From RSA11 sp965652565 (GTDB lineage Bacteria > Actinomycetota > Thermoleophilia > Solirubrobacterales > 70-9), in NCBI GenBank assembly GCA_965652565.1, contig CBFGWL010000004.1:19597-83596 (forward strand): a stretch of DNA of 64,000 nucleotides, written 5' to 3'. The translations under genes were made by a program, and so were the position numbers. Positions 53,557-63,619 of the stretch are shown piece after piece. The notes under the pieces are model-generated. The model did no database searches and was not told the DNA's origin. It saw nothing but the letters and a program-made list of their open reading frames with translations. Positions within the stretch are counted from its first letter, which is position 1. Each line of letters opens with the position of its first letter.

Positions 53557-54696
53557 GTGGACCTCACGCTGACTGCAGAGGAACAGGCCTTTCGCGACGA
53601 AGTGCGCGAGTGGCTCGCGGCCAACCATCCTGGTGAGCCGCCCGCGGGTGGCGAGGAAGCCGAGTTCGAGTTCGCGCGCGAGTGGCAGCGCACGCTGCAC
53701 GAGGCCGGCTGGGCCGGGATCTCCTGGCCGAAGGAGTACGGCGGCCGCGGCGCCACGCTGATCGAGCAGGCGATCTTTCAGGAGGAGATGGCCCGCGCCA
53801 AGGTGCCGCGCCCGGCCAACGTGCTCGGGCTGGTGATGGGCGGGCCGGTGGTGATCGCCCATGGCACCGAGGAGCAGAAGGAGCGCTTCCTCGAGCCGAT
53901 CCTCTCCGCGGAGGAGATCTGGTGCCAGGGGTTCTCCGAGCCGGAGTCGGGGTCCGACCTGGCGTCGCTCAAGACGCGGGCGGTGAAGGAGGACGGCGGC
54001 TGGCGCATCACCGGCCAGAAGGTGTGGACCACGTACGCGCATCACGCCAAGTGGTGCATGCTCGTCGCGCGCTCCGATCCCGACGCTCCCAAGCACAAGG
54101 GCCTCACCTACTTCCTCATGAACATGGAGCAGGACGAGGTCGAGGTGCGCCCGCTGCGCCAGATCACCGGCGAGGCGGAGTTCAACGAGCTCTTCATCGA
54201 GGGCGCCTGGGTGCCGGACGAGAACGTCATCGGCGGCGAGGGCAACGGCTGGGGCGTGGCGATCACGACGCTGATGAACGAGCGGGCCGGCCTCGGTGCG
54301 ACCGCCGCGCTCGGGCTGCAGACGACCCTGGATGAGCTGATCGAGCTCGCCAAGGAGCGCGGGCGCGCCGACGACCCGCTCGTGCGTGACCGCATCGCCC
54401 GGCTCAAGATCGCCATCGAGGGCCTGCGCTTGGGCGCGCTGCGCTCGCTGACGGCGACCATGAAGATCGGGATCCCCGGTCCGGAGGGCTCGATCGCGAA
54501 GCTGCAGTGGTCCTCGACCAACCAGGCCATGACCGAGCTCGCGCTGGAGCTCGGCGGACTGGAGGCGCTGCGCACCGACGACCCTTGGTCCTACCGCTTC
54601 CTGCGCTCGCGGGCGAACTCCATCGAGGGCGGCACCAGCGATGTGCTGCGCAACATCGTCGCCGAGCGCGTGCTCGGGCTACCGAAGCTGAGGTAG
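53557..54696 (+). CDS. Acyl-CoA dehydrogenase, large subunit-like
   Basis: A 379-residue FAD enzyme. The family signature is FSEPESGSDLASLKTRA, then GGWRITGQKVWTTYAHHA, with the C-terminal helix EGGTSDVLRNIVAERVLGLP. It is the first of two adjacent acyl-CoA dehydrogenase genes (379 and 331 residues), the same size pairing as the alpha2beta2 FadE28-FadE29-type enzymes that act on steroid side chains in actinobacteria. The start is GTG at 53557, 11 bases after TAGAGT. Substrate unknown; a branched or steroid-like acyl-CoA is plausible. Confidence 0.88.
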   Translation: MDLTLTAEEQAFRDEVREWLAANHPGEPPAGGEEAEFEFAREWQRTLHEAGWAGISWPKEYGGRGATLIEQAIFQEEMARAKVPRPANVLGLVMGGPVVIAHGTEEQKERFLEPILSAEEIWCQGFSEPESGSDLASLKTRAVKEDGGWRITGQKVWTTYAHHAKWCMLVARSDPDAPKHKGLTYFLMNMEQDEVEVRPLRQITGEAEFNELFIEGAWVPDENVIGGEGNGWGVAITTLMNERAGLGATAALGLQTTLDELIELAKERGRADDPLVRDRIARLKIAIEGLRLGALRSLTATMKIGIPGPEGSIAKLQWSSTNQAMTELALELGGLEALRTDDPWSYRFLRSRANSIEGGTSDVLRNIVAERVLGLPKLR

Positions 54697-54701
54697 GGCG
54701 G

Positions 54702-55697
54702 ATGGACTTCGGCTTCAACGACGAGCAGCAGGCGATCAAGGCGACGGCCCGCGAGTTCCTTGCGAGCAGGTTCAAGCCGGAGAAGGTGCGCGAGCTCGCC
54801 GAGTCCGGCCAGCCCTACGACGATGCCCTGTGGGGCGAGATGTGCGAGCTCGGCTGGCCCGGGATCGCGATCCCCGAGCAGTACGGTGGCCAGGGGCTGG
54901 GGGTGGTCGAGCTGGCGATCCTCCTCGAGGAGAAGGGCTACGCGCTCGCGCCGTCGCCGCTGATCTCGAACGCCTACGCAGGCGCCCTGATCGCCGCCGC
55001 CGGCTCCGACGAGCAGAAGGAACGCTGGCTGCCCGGGATCGCGGCCGGCACGGAACGCGGCGCCGCCCAGTTCACGGACGCTAGCGGCCCCGTTGTGGGC
55101 GCCGCGAAGGGCAGCACGGTGCTCGTCCTGCGCGACGGCGAGGGCGCCAAGGTCGTCGCCACGGCCGACGCCGAGCTGGAGCGCCTGCCGCTGATCGACG
55201 ACACGCGCGCGTACTTCCGCGTGCGCGCCGAGGGCGGCGAGCCGCTGCCGGGCGACATCTCGTGGGGCATCGCCGCGGGCGCTGTGGCCGTCGCGGCGGA
55301 GTCCGTGGGCGTCGCGGCGCGCGCGCTGGACATCGCGGTCGAGTACGCGAAGGAGCGCGAGCAGTTCGGCCGCCCGATCGGCGCCTACCAGGCCGTCTCA
55401 CATCGGCTCGCGAACATGCTCTGGGCGGTCGAGGAGGCGCGCTCGCTCACCTATTACGCGGCGTGGTGCGCCGACGCGGACCCCGACGCGCTTCCGCTCG
55501 CGGCCGCGATGGCGAAGGCGCGGGCGTCGGACGCGGCGTGCACGGTGACCCACGACGCCATCCAGACGCTGGGCGGCATCGGCTTCACCTGGGAGCACGA
55601 CATCCACTTCTTCCTGAAGCGCGCCCGGGTCTCGGCGCAGCTGCTCGGCTCCGCCGCGGAGCATCGCGAACGCGTCGCGGCGCTCATCGGCCTGTAG
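54702..55697 (+). CDS. Acyl-CoA dehydrogenase, small subunit-like
   Basis: A 331-residue acyl-CoA dehydrogenase, shorter than the usual 380. The N-terminal helical domain (DFGFNDEQQAIKATAREFL) and the C-terminal domain (EREQFGRPIGAYQAVSHRLAN, QTLGGIGFTWEHDIHFFLKRA) are intact, but the central beta domain is small and the FAD signature is weak. This suggests a partner subunit for the gene five bases upstream rather than an independent homotetramer. The start is the ATG at 54702. Confidence 0.85.
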   Translation: MDFGFNDEQQAIKATAREFLASRFKPEKVRELAESGQPYDDALWGEMCELGWPGIAIPEQYGGQGLGVVELAILLEEKGYALAPSPLISNAYAGALIAAAGSDEQKERWLPGIAAGTERGAAQFTDASGPVVGAAKGSTVLVLRDGEGAKVVATADAELERLPLIDDTRAYFRVRAEGGEPLPGDISWGIAAGAVAVAAESVGVAARALDIAVEYAKEREQFGRPIGAYQAVSHRLANMLWAVEEARSLTYYAAWCADADPDALPLAAAMAKARASDAACTVTHDAIQTLGGIGFTWEHDIHFFLKRARVSAQLLGSAAEHRERVAALIGL

Positions 55698-55699
55698 CA

Positions 55700-56044
55700 C
55701 TAGCGGGCGTTCTCGGAGGTGTCGTCGATGAGGCGGACGTCGGCGGCGAGCTGGACCTTGCCGTCCGCCATGTATTCGATGTCGACGGTCTCGTGCTTGC
55801 GGTAGGTCCCGAAGATCCCGATGTACATCGCGAGCCAGCGGCCCTTCGTGACGATCTCCTTGATGATCGGCCGCGTGAAGACGATCTCGTTGCCCTCGCG
55901 ATTCCAGACCTCGCCGCGGGGCTGCTCGATGCTGTTGATGTAGACGCGGATCGGCTCCTCGGCGCCGGTGGGCAGGCGCACCCGGCGGCCAGCCGCGTAG
56001 CTGCCCTTGGGAACTTCCACCTCTTCGGCGCCGCTCGGGTTCAC
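55700..56044 (-). CDS. Conserved-looking hypothetical protein, beta-rich
   Basis: A 114-residue soluble protein, not recognised. It alternates charged and hydrophobic residues in a pattern suggesting a beta sandwich (EEPIRVYINSIEQPRGEVW, EIVFTRPIIKEIV, HETVDIEYMADGKVQLAADV). No signal or membrane segment. It ends two bases from the convergent acyl-CoA dehydrogenase stop, and is preceded closely by another unknown gene and by gltA on the same strand, so the three may be one operon. Confidence 0.65.
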   Translation of the reverse strand: MNPSGAEEVEVPKGSYAAGRRVRLPTGAEEPIRVYINSIEQPRGEVWNREGNEIVFTRPIIKEIVTKGRWLAMYIGIFGTYRKHETVDIEYMADGKVQLAADVRLIDDTSENAR

Positions 56045-56049
56045 CGGCC

Positions 56050-56391
56050 CTAGCGTACGAGGGCGCGCCGCACAGCCTCGAAGGGGCCGTCGTCGCCCGG
56101 ATCGAGCTCGCGGCGGCGGATGCCGCCGGTGAACGCGACGAACCGGCCGTCTCCCATCACGTCGATGCCCGCGTCGCGCCCGCGCCGCAGAAAGCCCCCG
56201 GATGAGATCTCAACGCGGCCCGCGACCTGCTGGGCGGCGGGGAACTCGCGGATCATCTTGCGGTCGCGCAGGGGACCCGCCGAGCGGATGTCCTTGGCGC
56301 TGCGCTCGAGCGCCTCGACGGCTTCGTCGAGGCGCTCGAACTTGCGGTGGGTCACCCGGGACCCGTGACGAACCGTGAGCCGGTACGCCAC
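56050..56391 (-). CDS. Hypothetical protein, basic
   Basis: A 113-residue protein of unknown function. It begins AYRLTVRHGSRVTHRKFERLDEA, a strand-helix pattern with many arginines, and continues with a glycine-rich beta part (GRVEISSGGFLRRGRDAGIDVMGDGRF). It lies six bases downstream of gltA on the same strand, so it is probably co-transcribed. Nucleic-acid binding is possible from charge but not shown. Confidence 0.6.
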   Translation of the reverse strand: MAYRLTVRHGSRVTHRKFERLDEAVEALERSAKDIRSAGPLRDRKMIREFPAAQQVAGRVEISSGGFLRRGRDAGIDVMGDGRFVAFTGGIRRRELDPGDDGPFEAVRRALVR

Positions 56392-56397
56392 CGCCCC

Positions 56398-57795
<1,398 letters not shown>

Positions 57796-57938
57796 GTCTT
57801 CTTTCTCCTTCTTGATTCCCTCCGAGCCTCCGCGGCTGATTCTCGCAGCTACCCATCGAGCGCGCCGGGAAGCCGCCGGCAGCGCTGGGGGAGGCGCTCG
57901 GTCTGCCGCGAATGACTGTAGGAGAACCGAGTTGGCCG

Positions 57939-58871
57939 CTAGGCCCGCAGCTCGATCGGGCGCTCCTCGAAGCGCGTGATCTCGAGCAGCTCTCGGAAGC
58001 GCGCGTCGATCTCGGCGGCGCTGAGCTCGCGAACGCGCTCGGTGCCGAAGCGCTCGACGTTGAACGAAGCGACCACCGTGCCGTAGGCCATCGCCCGCCG
58101 CAGCTCGGCCGCCGTCAGCTCGCTGCCGTGGCCGTCGAGGTAGCCCAGAAAGCCCCCCGCGAAGCTGTCACCCGCGCCGGTGGGGTCGCGCACGTCCTCG
58201 AGCGGGATGCCCGGCAGGCCGAAGAAGCCGTCCTCGGTGAACAGGGCGGCCCCGTACTCGCCCTGCTTGGCGACGACGATCCGCGGGCCCATCGCCATCA
58301 CGGCCTTGGCGGCGCGGGCGAGGTTGGGCTCGTCGGTGAGCATGCGGATCTCCGCGTCGTTCAAGATCACGCAATCGACCTCGCTGATCGCGGCGACGAG
58401 CGAGTCGCGCGCCGTATCGATCCAGAGGTTCATCGAGTCGAGCGCGGCGAAGCGCGCCGCCTTGCACTGCGCGCGGACCTGGCGCTGCAGGTCGGGCTGG
58501 ATGTTGCCGAGGAAGAGGACGTCCGCCTCCGCCGCGGCCGGGGAGAGCTTGGGCTGGAAGTCCGCGAAGACGCCGAGCTGTGTGTCGTCGGTGTGCGCGA
58601 CGTTGAGGTCGTGCTCGTAATGCCCGCGCCAGAAGAAGGTCTCGCCGCCCTCGACTCGCTCGATCGCGGTGGTGTCGATCCCGCGGGCCTCGAGCAGCTG
58701 CGTGTGCTCCGCGCCGAAGTCGTCCCCCACCGGGCCCACGACGTGCACGTCGGTGAAGAAGCTCGCGGCCAGCGCGAAGTGCACGGCCGAGCCGCCCAGC
58801 ATGCGCTCGCGCTCGCCGAACGGCGTGCGCACGCTGTCGAACGCGATGCTCCCTACGACAGTGAGTGACAC
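57939..58871 (-). CDS. PfkB-family sugar/nucleoside kinase
   Basis: A 310-residue ribokinase-fold kinase. The C-terminal signature DPTGAGDSFAGGFLGYL contains the catalytic aspartate, and the N-terminal region has GGSAVHFALAASFF and GPVGDDFG. NDAEIRMLTDEPNL and VVAKQGEYGA are typical. It phosphorylates a sugar, nucleoside or related alcohol; the exact substrate is not readable. The start is 60 bases from the divergent quinone oxidoreductase start. Confidence 0.85.
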   Translation of the reverse strand: MSLTVVGSIAFDSVRTPFGERERMLGGSAVHFALAASFFTDVHVVGPVGDDFGAEHTQLLEARGIDTTAIERVEGGETFFWRGHYEHDLNVAHTDDTQLGVFADFQPKLSPAAAEADVLFLGNIQPDLQRQVRAQCKAARFAALDSMNLWIDTARDSLVAAISEVDCVILNDAEIRMLTDEPNLARAAKAVMAMGPRIVVAKQGEYGAALFTEDGFFGLPGIPLEDVRDPTGAGDSFAGGFLGYLDGHGSELTAAELRRAMAYGTVVASFNVERFGTERVRELSAAEIDARFRELLEITRFEERPIELRA

Positions 58872-58930
58872 GGCGCGGCAGGCTACCGCTCCCCACGCGC
58901 AAACGCGCTGGATCGGGCAGGATGGGGGCG

Positions 58931-59878
58931 GTGAAAGCCATCCAGCTCACGGAGTTCTCGGGGCCCGACGCGCTGCGCTACGTGGATGTGCCCGATCCCG
59001 AGCCCGCCGACGGGGAGGTCGTGGTCGACGTTGTGCGCGCCGGCGTGAACTTCGCCGACACCCACGTCACGCGCAACGACTACCTCGCCAAGCACGAGCT
59101 GCCGCTGATCCCCGGCGGCGAGGTCGCGGGGCGCACGCCCGACGGCCGCCGGGTGGCCGCGATGCTCATGAAGGGCGGCTACGCGCAGAGGGTGGCCGTG
59201 CCCGAGGACGCGCTCGTCCCGATCCCCGATGCCGTGAGCGACGACCAGGCCGCCGCCCTGCTTCTGCAGGGCATCACCGCGCACGCGCTCGTCCACCGCT
59301 GCGCGCGCCTGCAGCCCGGCGAGACGGTGGTGGTCGGCGCGGCAGCCGGCGGCACGGGGAGCCTCGCGGTGCAGCTCGCCAAGCGCGCCGGGGCCCGCGT
59401 GATCGGCCTAGCCTCGACGCCGGACAAGCGTGCGCTTGCGGAGCGCCTGGGCGCTGACGCCACCGTCGACTCGCGCGCCGAGGACCTCAAGGACGCGATC
59501 CTTGAGGCCAACGACGGCCGGCAGGTCGACGCGGTCTTCGAGATGGCCGGCGGGGCGACGTTCGAGGCCTGCCTGCGGACCCTGGCGCCGTTCGGGCGGC
59601 TGGTCGCGTTCGGAATCGCCTCCGGCGAGCAGAACGAGGTCGCGACCGGGCACCTGATGCGCAACAGCCGCGCGGTCATCGGCTTCTGGCTCGTGCACCT
59701 CTTCCGCGAACCCGAGACCCTGCGCGCCGCGATCGCCGATCTGCTCGACGCTGTAGCCTCAGAGCAGCTCGAGATCGTGATCGGCGGCGTCTATCCGCTG
59801 TCCGAGGCGCGTCGAGCCCACGCCGACATCGCCGCGCGGCGAACGGAGGGCAAGCTCCTCCTCGACCCAACCGCGTGA
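58931..59878 (+). CDS. Quinone oxidoreductase-like zinc-free MDR enzyme
   Basis: A 315-residue medium-chain dehydrogenase. KAIQLTEFSGPDALRYVDVP is the standard N-terminus of QOR proteins, VVVGAAAGGTGSLAVQLAK is the NADPH motif, and no zinc-binding cysteine cluster is present. I use the GTG at 58931, which starts exactly at the family N-terminus and has AGGATGGGGGC upstream, as in ppx; the ATG at 58922 is the alternative. It reduces a quinone or enone. Substrate unknown. Confidence 0.85.
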   Translation: MKAIQLTEFSGPDALRYVDVPDPEPADGEVVVDVVRAGVNFADTHVTRNDYLAKHELPLIPGGEVAGRTPDGRRVAAMLMKGGYAQRVAVPEDALVPIPDAVSDDQAAALLLQGITAHALVHRCARLQPGETVVVGAAAGGTGSLAVQLAKRAGARVIGLASTPDKRALAERLGADATVDSRAEDLKDAILEANDGRQVDAVFEMAGGATFEACLRTLAPFGRLVAFGIASGEQNEVATGHLMRNSRAVIGFWLVHLFREPETLRAAIADLLDAVASEQLEIVIGGVYPLSEARRAHADIAARRTEGKLLLDPTA

Positions 59879-59909
59879 CAGCGAACCTCCAACCGAAACG
59901 AACGATTTC

Positions 59910-61340
59910 ATGAGCGCATTCCGTGAGCTCGGTCTCTCCGAGCAGATCCAGACAGCACTAGACGAGCTCGGCTTCGAAGAGCCCACGCCGATCCAGGAAC
60001 GATCGATCCCGCCCCTGCTCGGGGGCCAGGACGTGATCGGCCAGGCGCAGACCGGCACCGGGAAGACGGCCGCCTTCGGGCTTCCGCTCCTGCAATACGT
60101 CGACCCGAGCTCCGACGAGCTGCAGGCGATCGTCCTGACCCCCACCCGCGAGCTCTGCATCCAGGTGACGCAGGCGCTGCGCTCCTACGCCGAGCACCTC
60201 GACGTCGAGGTCGTCGCCGTCTTCGGCGGCCAGCCGATCGCCCAGCAGGCGCCCCGGCTGCGCGCCGGCGCCCAGGTGGTGGTCGCGACCGTCGGGCGCA
60301 TGATGGACTTGATCTCCCGGCACATCATCGTGCTGACCGCGGTGCGCTTCGTCGTGCTCGACGAGGCCGACGAGATGCTCGACCTCGGCTTCATCGAAGA
60401 CGTCGAGAAGATCCTGCGGATGTGTCCTGCCGGCCGCCAGACGGCGCTCTTTTCGGCCACGATGCCCGCGCCGATCGCGCGGCTCGCCGAGCGCCACATG
60501 TACGACCCGGTGACGATCAAGGTCACTCCCAAGCAGCTCACGGTCGACGCGATCGAGCAGGCCTACGTGGTCACCCCCGGCCGCGACAAGGTCAAGCGGC
60601 TGCGCGAGGTGCTGCGCGCCGAGGATCCCGAGCAGGCGATCATCTTCTGCCGCACCAAGCTCGGCGCGGCCCGCCTCGACGAGCAGCTGCGCGCGGCGGG
60701 GCTGCGCTGCAAGGCGCTGCACGGCGACATGAGCCAGGGGCAGCGCGACGGCGTGATGATCCAGTTCAAGGAGCACAAGCTCCCCTTGCTGGTCGCCACC
60801 GACGTGGCGGCGCGCGGTCTCGACATCGAGCACGTCACGCACGTCATCAACTACGACCTGCCGAACTCCACGGAGATCTACGTCCACCGGATCGGCCGCA
60901 CCGGCCGGGTCGGGCGGACGGGCAGGGCGATCACGTTCGCGACGCCCGGCCAGGTCGACGATGTCAAGCGGATCGCCCGCGAGGCGAAGACGACGATCGG
61001 CGAGTGGGAGCCGCCGGAGGAGCGGCTCGAGCACGCCCCGCGGCCGCGCAAGCGCGACCACGAGGGCGAGGAGCCAGAGCAGAAGGCCGGCGCCGAGCGC
61101 AACGGCACGGCGAAGCTCTTCGTCAACCGCGGCTCCGGTAGCGGGATCGGCCAGGACGACCTGCGCTGGGCCCTCGAGGAGGGCGCCGTCGTCCCCGGCG
61201 ACGCCATCAAGCGCATCGAGGTGCTCGAGCGCTTCTCGTTCGTCGAGCTCGGCCCCGAGCACGCGGGGATCGCCGTCGAGCGGCTGGACGGCACGAAGCT
61301 CAAGGGCAAGCAGATCCGCGTCGAGTACGCCCGCAGCTGA
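59910..61340 (+). CDS. DEAD-box RNA helicase with DbpA-like C-terminal domain
   Basis: A 476-residue helicase. The motifs in order are the Q motif (FEEPTPIQERSIPP), motif I AQTGTGKTAAF, motif II VLDEADEML, motif III SATMP, and motif VI HRIGRTGRVGRTG. The C-terminal domain (AKLFVNRGSGSGIGQDDLRWAL to IRVEYARS) matches the DbpA RNA-binding domain of DeaD/CsdA proteins. Probable roles are ribosome assembly and mRNA remodelling. It starts 31 bases after the quinone oxidoreductase stop. Confidence 0.93.
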   Translation: MSAFRELGLSEQIQTALDELGFEEPTPIQERSIPPLLGGQDVIGQAQTGTGKTAAFGLPLLQYVDPSSDELQAIVLTPTRELCIQVTQALRSYAEHLDVEVVAVFGGQPIAQQAPRLRAGAQVVVATVGRMMDLISRHIIVLTAVRFVVLDEADEMLDLGFIEDVEKILRMCPAGRQTALFSATMPAPIARLAERHMYDPVTIKVTPKQLTVDAIEQAYVVTPGRDKVKRLREVLRAEDPEQAIIFCRTKLGAARLDEQLRAAGLRCKALHGDMSQGQRDGVMIQFKEHKLPLLVATDVAARGLDIEHVTHVINYDLPNSTEIYVHRIGRTGRVGRTGRAITFATPGQVDDVKRIAREAKTTIGEWEPPEERLEHAPRPRKRDHEGEEPEQKAGAERNGTAKLFVNRGSGSGIGQDDLRWALEEGAVVPGDAIKRIEVLERFSFVELGPEHAGIAVERLDGTKLKGKQIRVEYARS

Positions 61341-61404
61341 ACGGTCGCGCCCATCAGCGCGGCGCATTAGGGGCGGTTAAGCGAGCGGTGTCATCCTCGC
61401 GCCC

Positions 61405-62043
61405 GTGAGCACCGCCGAAGCCACCGATCGAAAGCGCCGCAGCCCGTGGCGCTCGCTCTACGAGACGATCTTCGTCGTGGTGCTCGCGATCGGGCTCGCC
61501 TTCGGCATCCAGGCCGCGGTCGCCAAGCCGTTCAAGATCCCCTCGGAGTCGATGGTCCCGACGCTGGAGGTCGGCGAGCGCGTGATCGTCGATCGTGTCA
61601 GCTACCGCTTCAGCGCCCCTGAGGTGGGCGACATCGTGGTCTTCCAGCCGCCCGTGGGCGCGGAGGCTACGCACGTGGGCCGCGCCTGCGGAGTTCCCCG
61701 CAAGCCCGGCCAGGCCTGCCCGAAGGCGTGGCCCGAGCGGTCGGACGGGGTGCCGTTCATCAAGCGCATCGTCGCCGGCCCCGGCGACCGGCTCGCGATC
61801 CGCGACGGGCACCCGATCGTCAACGGCGTGGAGCCCGAGGAGGAGTTCGCGCGCGGCTGCGGGGCCGCCGCGGAGTGCAACCTCACCGAGGAGATCGTCA
61901 TCCCCGAGGGCCACTACTTCATGATGGGCGACAACCGCGGCGCCAGCCTCGACAGCCGCGCGTGGGGGCCGGTGCCCGAGGACTGGATCATCGGCAAGGC
62001 GTTCTTGGCCTACTGGCCGCTCGATCGGCTCGGCGGCCTGTAG
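61405..62043 (+). CDS. lepB: Signal peptidase I
   Basis: A 212-residue membrane-anchored serine peptidase that removes signal peptides. One transmembrane segment lies near residues 15-35. The catalytic serine is S49 in PSESMVPTL, and the lysine is K120 in PFIKRIVAGPGD. MGDNRGASLDSRAWGPV is the family box E. Two cysteine-containing loops (RACGVPRKPGQAC and ARGCGAAAEC) suggest a disulfide in the exported domain. The start is GTG. It is followed after 43 bases by a membrane protein gene. Confidence 0.94.
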   Translation: MSTAEATDRKRRSPWRSLYETIFVVVLAIGLAFGIQAAVAKPFKIPSESMVPTLEVGERVIVDRVSYRFSAPEVGDIVVFQPPVGAEATHVGRACGVPRKPGQACPKAWPERSDGVPFIKRIVAGPGDRLAIRDGHPIVNGVEPEEEFARGCGAAAECNLTEEIVIPEGHYFMMGDNRGASLDSRAWGPVPEDWIIGKAFLAYWPLDRLGGL

Positions 62044-62086
62044 GGCCGGCGGGCGCCGCCCGCGCCGACATAAGCTTGCGCGCGCC

Positions 62087-63619
62087 ATGGTGCCCGCCCT
62101 CGTTCTCGCGGTCGTCTATCTGGTCTGGGCGCCCCCGAGCGCCGATCTCGCCGCGCAGGCCTTCCGGACCCACCTGTTCGAAGAGCACGGCTTCGAGGTT
62201 TGGTCGAACGCGTGGTACGGGGGCATCCACCTGCCCGGCTACAGCCTCGTGTTCACGCCTCTGGCGGCGCTGGTGGGCGAGCGGGTCGTCGGCGCGCTCG
62301 CCGTGGTGGCCGCGGCGTGGTGCTTCGAGCGGATCGTCCGCCCCCGCTACGGCGAGCGGGCACGGCTGGCGGCGTGGCTTTTCGGCGCGGGCGCGGCCAC
62401 GAACCTCTTCACGGGCAGGCTCACGTTCGCGGTCGGCCTCGCGCTCGCCATGGCGGCGCTGCTCGCGCTGGACCGCCGCCGCGAGGCGCCCGCGGTCGTG
62501 CTGGCTGGGCTCAGCAGCTTCGGCAGCCCAGTCGCGGGCCTGTTCGTCGCCTTCGCCGGAGGCACGCTCTTCCTCACTGGCCACCGCCGCCAGGGGCTGG
62601 TCCTCGCCGTGCCCGCGGCGCTCACGATCGGCATCGCGGCGTTCGCCTTCCCCACCGGCGGGATGGAGCCGTTCGTCGCGAATACCTTCACCCTGATCGT
62701 CCCTTGCAGCCTTCTGGTGTTCGCACTGCTTCCCCGGGAGGAGCGCACGCTGCGGGTCGGGGCGCTGCTCTATCTCGGGATGTGCGTAGCCCTGTTCGTG
62801 ATCGACACGCCCGTGGGCGGCAACGCGACGCGCCTCGGGGCGCTCGCGGCCGCGCCTCTGGTGGCGCTGGCCTGGGGACGCAGACCGGCCGTCCTCGTGG
62901 TCGCCGCGCTCGCGCTCACGCTGTATTGGCAGTGGGTGGCGCCGGTCCGGGATCTCACCGATGCCGTGGGCGAGCCCGCCGTGGAGGCCGCCTATTACGA
63001 CCCGCTGCTGGCCGAGCTCGATCGCCGAGCCGGCGAGGAGCCGTTCCGCGTGCACGTACCGGCGACCCGCAACCGCTGGGAGGCGAACTACGTGGCGCGC
63101 TCCTACCCGCTCGCGCGTGGCTGGCTGCGGCAGGCGGAGGCCGATGACTTCGAGCTCTTCCAGGACGACAACCTGACGCCGGGCGCGTACCGAGACTGGC
63201 TTGCCGAGCGGGCTGTGCGTTTCATCGCGGTGCCCACCGACGCCGAGCCGGACTACCTGGCGGAGGATGAGATCGAACTGTTGCGAGCCGGCGTGCCGGG
63301 CATCGACCGGGTCTGGTCGGCGGACGGCTGGGAGCTCTACGAGGTCGCCGATCCCACTCCGTTGGCCGAGCCGCCCGCCCGGGTGACGGAGCTCGGCGAG
63401 GACTCGTTCGAGCTCGCTGGCCCGCCGGGCGAGTACTCGGTGCGGATCACGCCGTCCCCCTACTGGGGCGTGACGGAGGGCGCGGGCTGCGTGCGCGCCG
63501 ACGGCGACTGGCTCGTCGTCGAGCTCAAGCGCGGACCGCTGCGCGCGCAGGCCGACTTCTCGCTGGACGGGATGTGGCGGGCGCTCACCCGCCGCGAGCC
63601 TCGGGCGTGCTCGCCCTGA
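62087..63619 (+). CDS. Polytopic membrane protein with exported C-terminal domain, unknown
   Basis: A 510-residue protein. Residues 1-285 contain roughly eight hydrophobic segments (for example LVLAVVYLVWAP, VVGALAVVAAAWCF, LVVAALALTLYWQWVAP), and the last 220 residues form a hydrophilic domain with WSADGWELYEV and PPGEYSVRITPSPYW. It resembles glycosyltransferase family C-type integral membrane proteins in layout, but no DD or catalytic motif is certain. A TAAGCT box ends ten bases before the ATG. Its 3' end overlaps the minus-strand HAD gene by 35 bases. Function not assigned. Confidence 0.75.
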   Translation: MVPALVLAVVYLVWAPPSADLAAQAFRTHLFEEHGFEVWSNAWYGGIHLPGYSLVFTPLAALVGERVVGALAVVAAAWCFERIVRPRYGERARLAAWLFGAGAATNLFTGRLTFAVGLALAMAALLALDRRREAPAVVLAGLSSFGSPVAGLFVAFAGGTLFLTGHRRQGLVLAVPAALTIGIAAFAFPTGGMEPFVANTFTLIVPCSLLVFALLPREERTLRVGALLYLGMCVALFVIDTPVGGNATRLGALAAAPLVALAWGRRPAVLVVAALALTLYWQWVAPVRDLTDAVGEPAVEAAYYDPLLAELDRRAGEEPFRVHVPATRNRWEANYVARSYPLARGWLRQAEADDFELFQDDNLTPGAYRDWLAERAVRFIAVPTDAEPDYLAEDEIELLRAGVPGIDRVWSADGWELYEVADPTPLAEPPARVTELGEDSFELAGPPGEYSVRITPSPYWGVTEGAGCVRADGDWLVVELKRGPLRAQADFSLDGMWRALTRREPRACSP

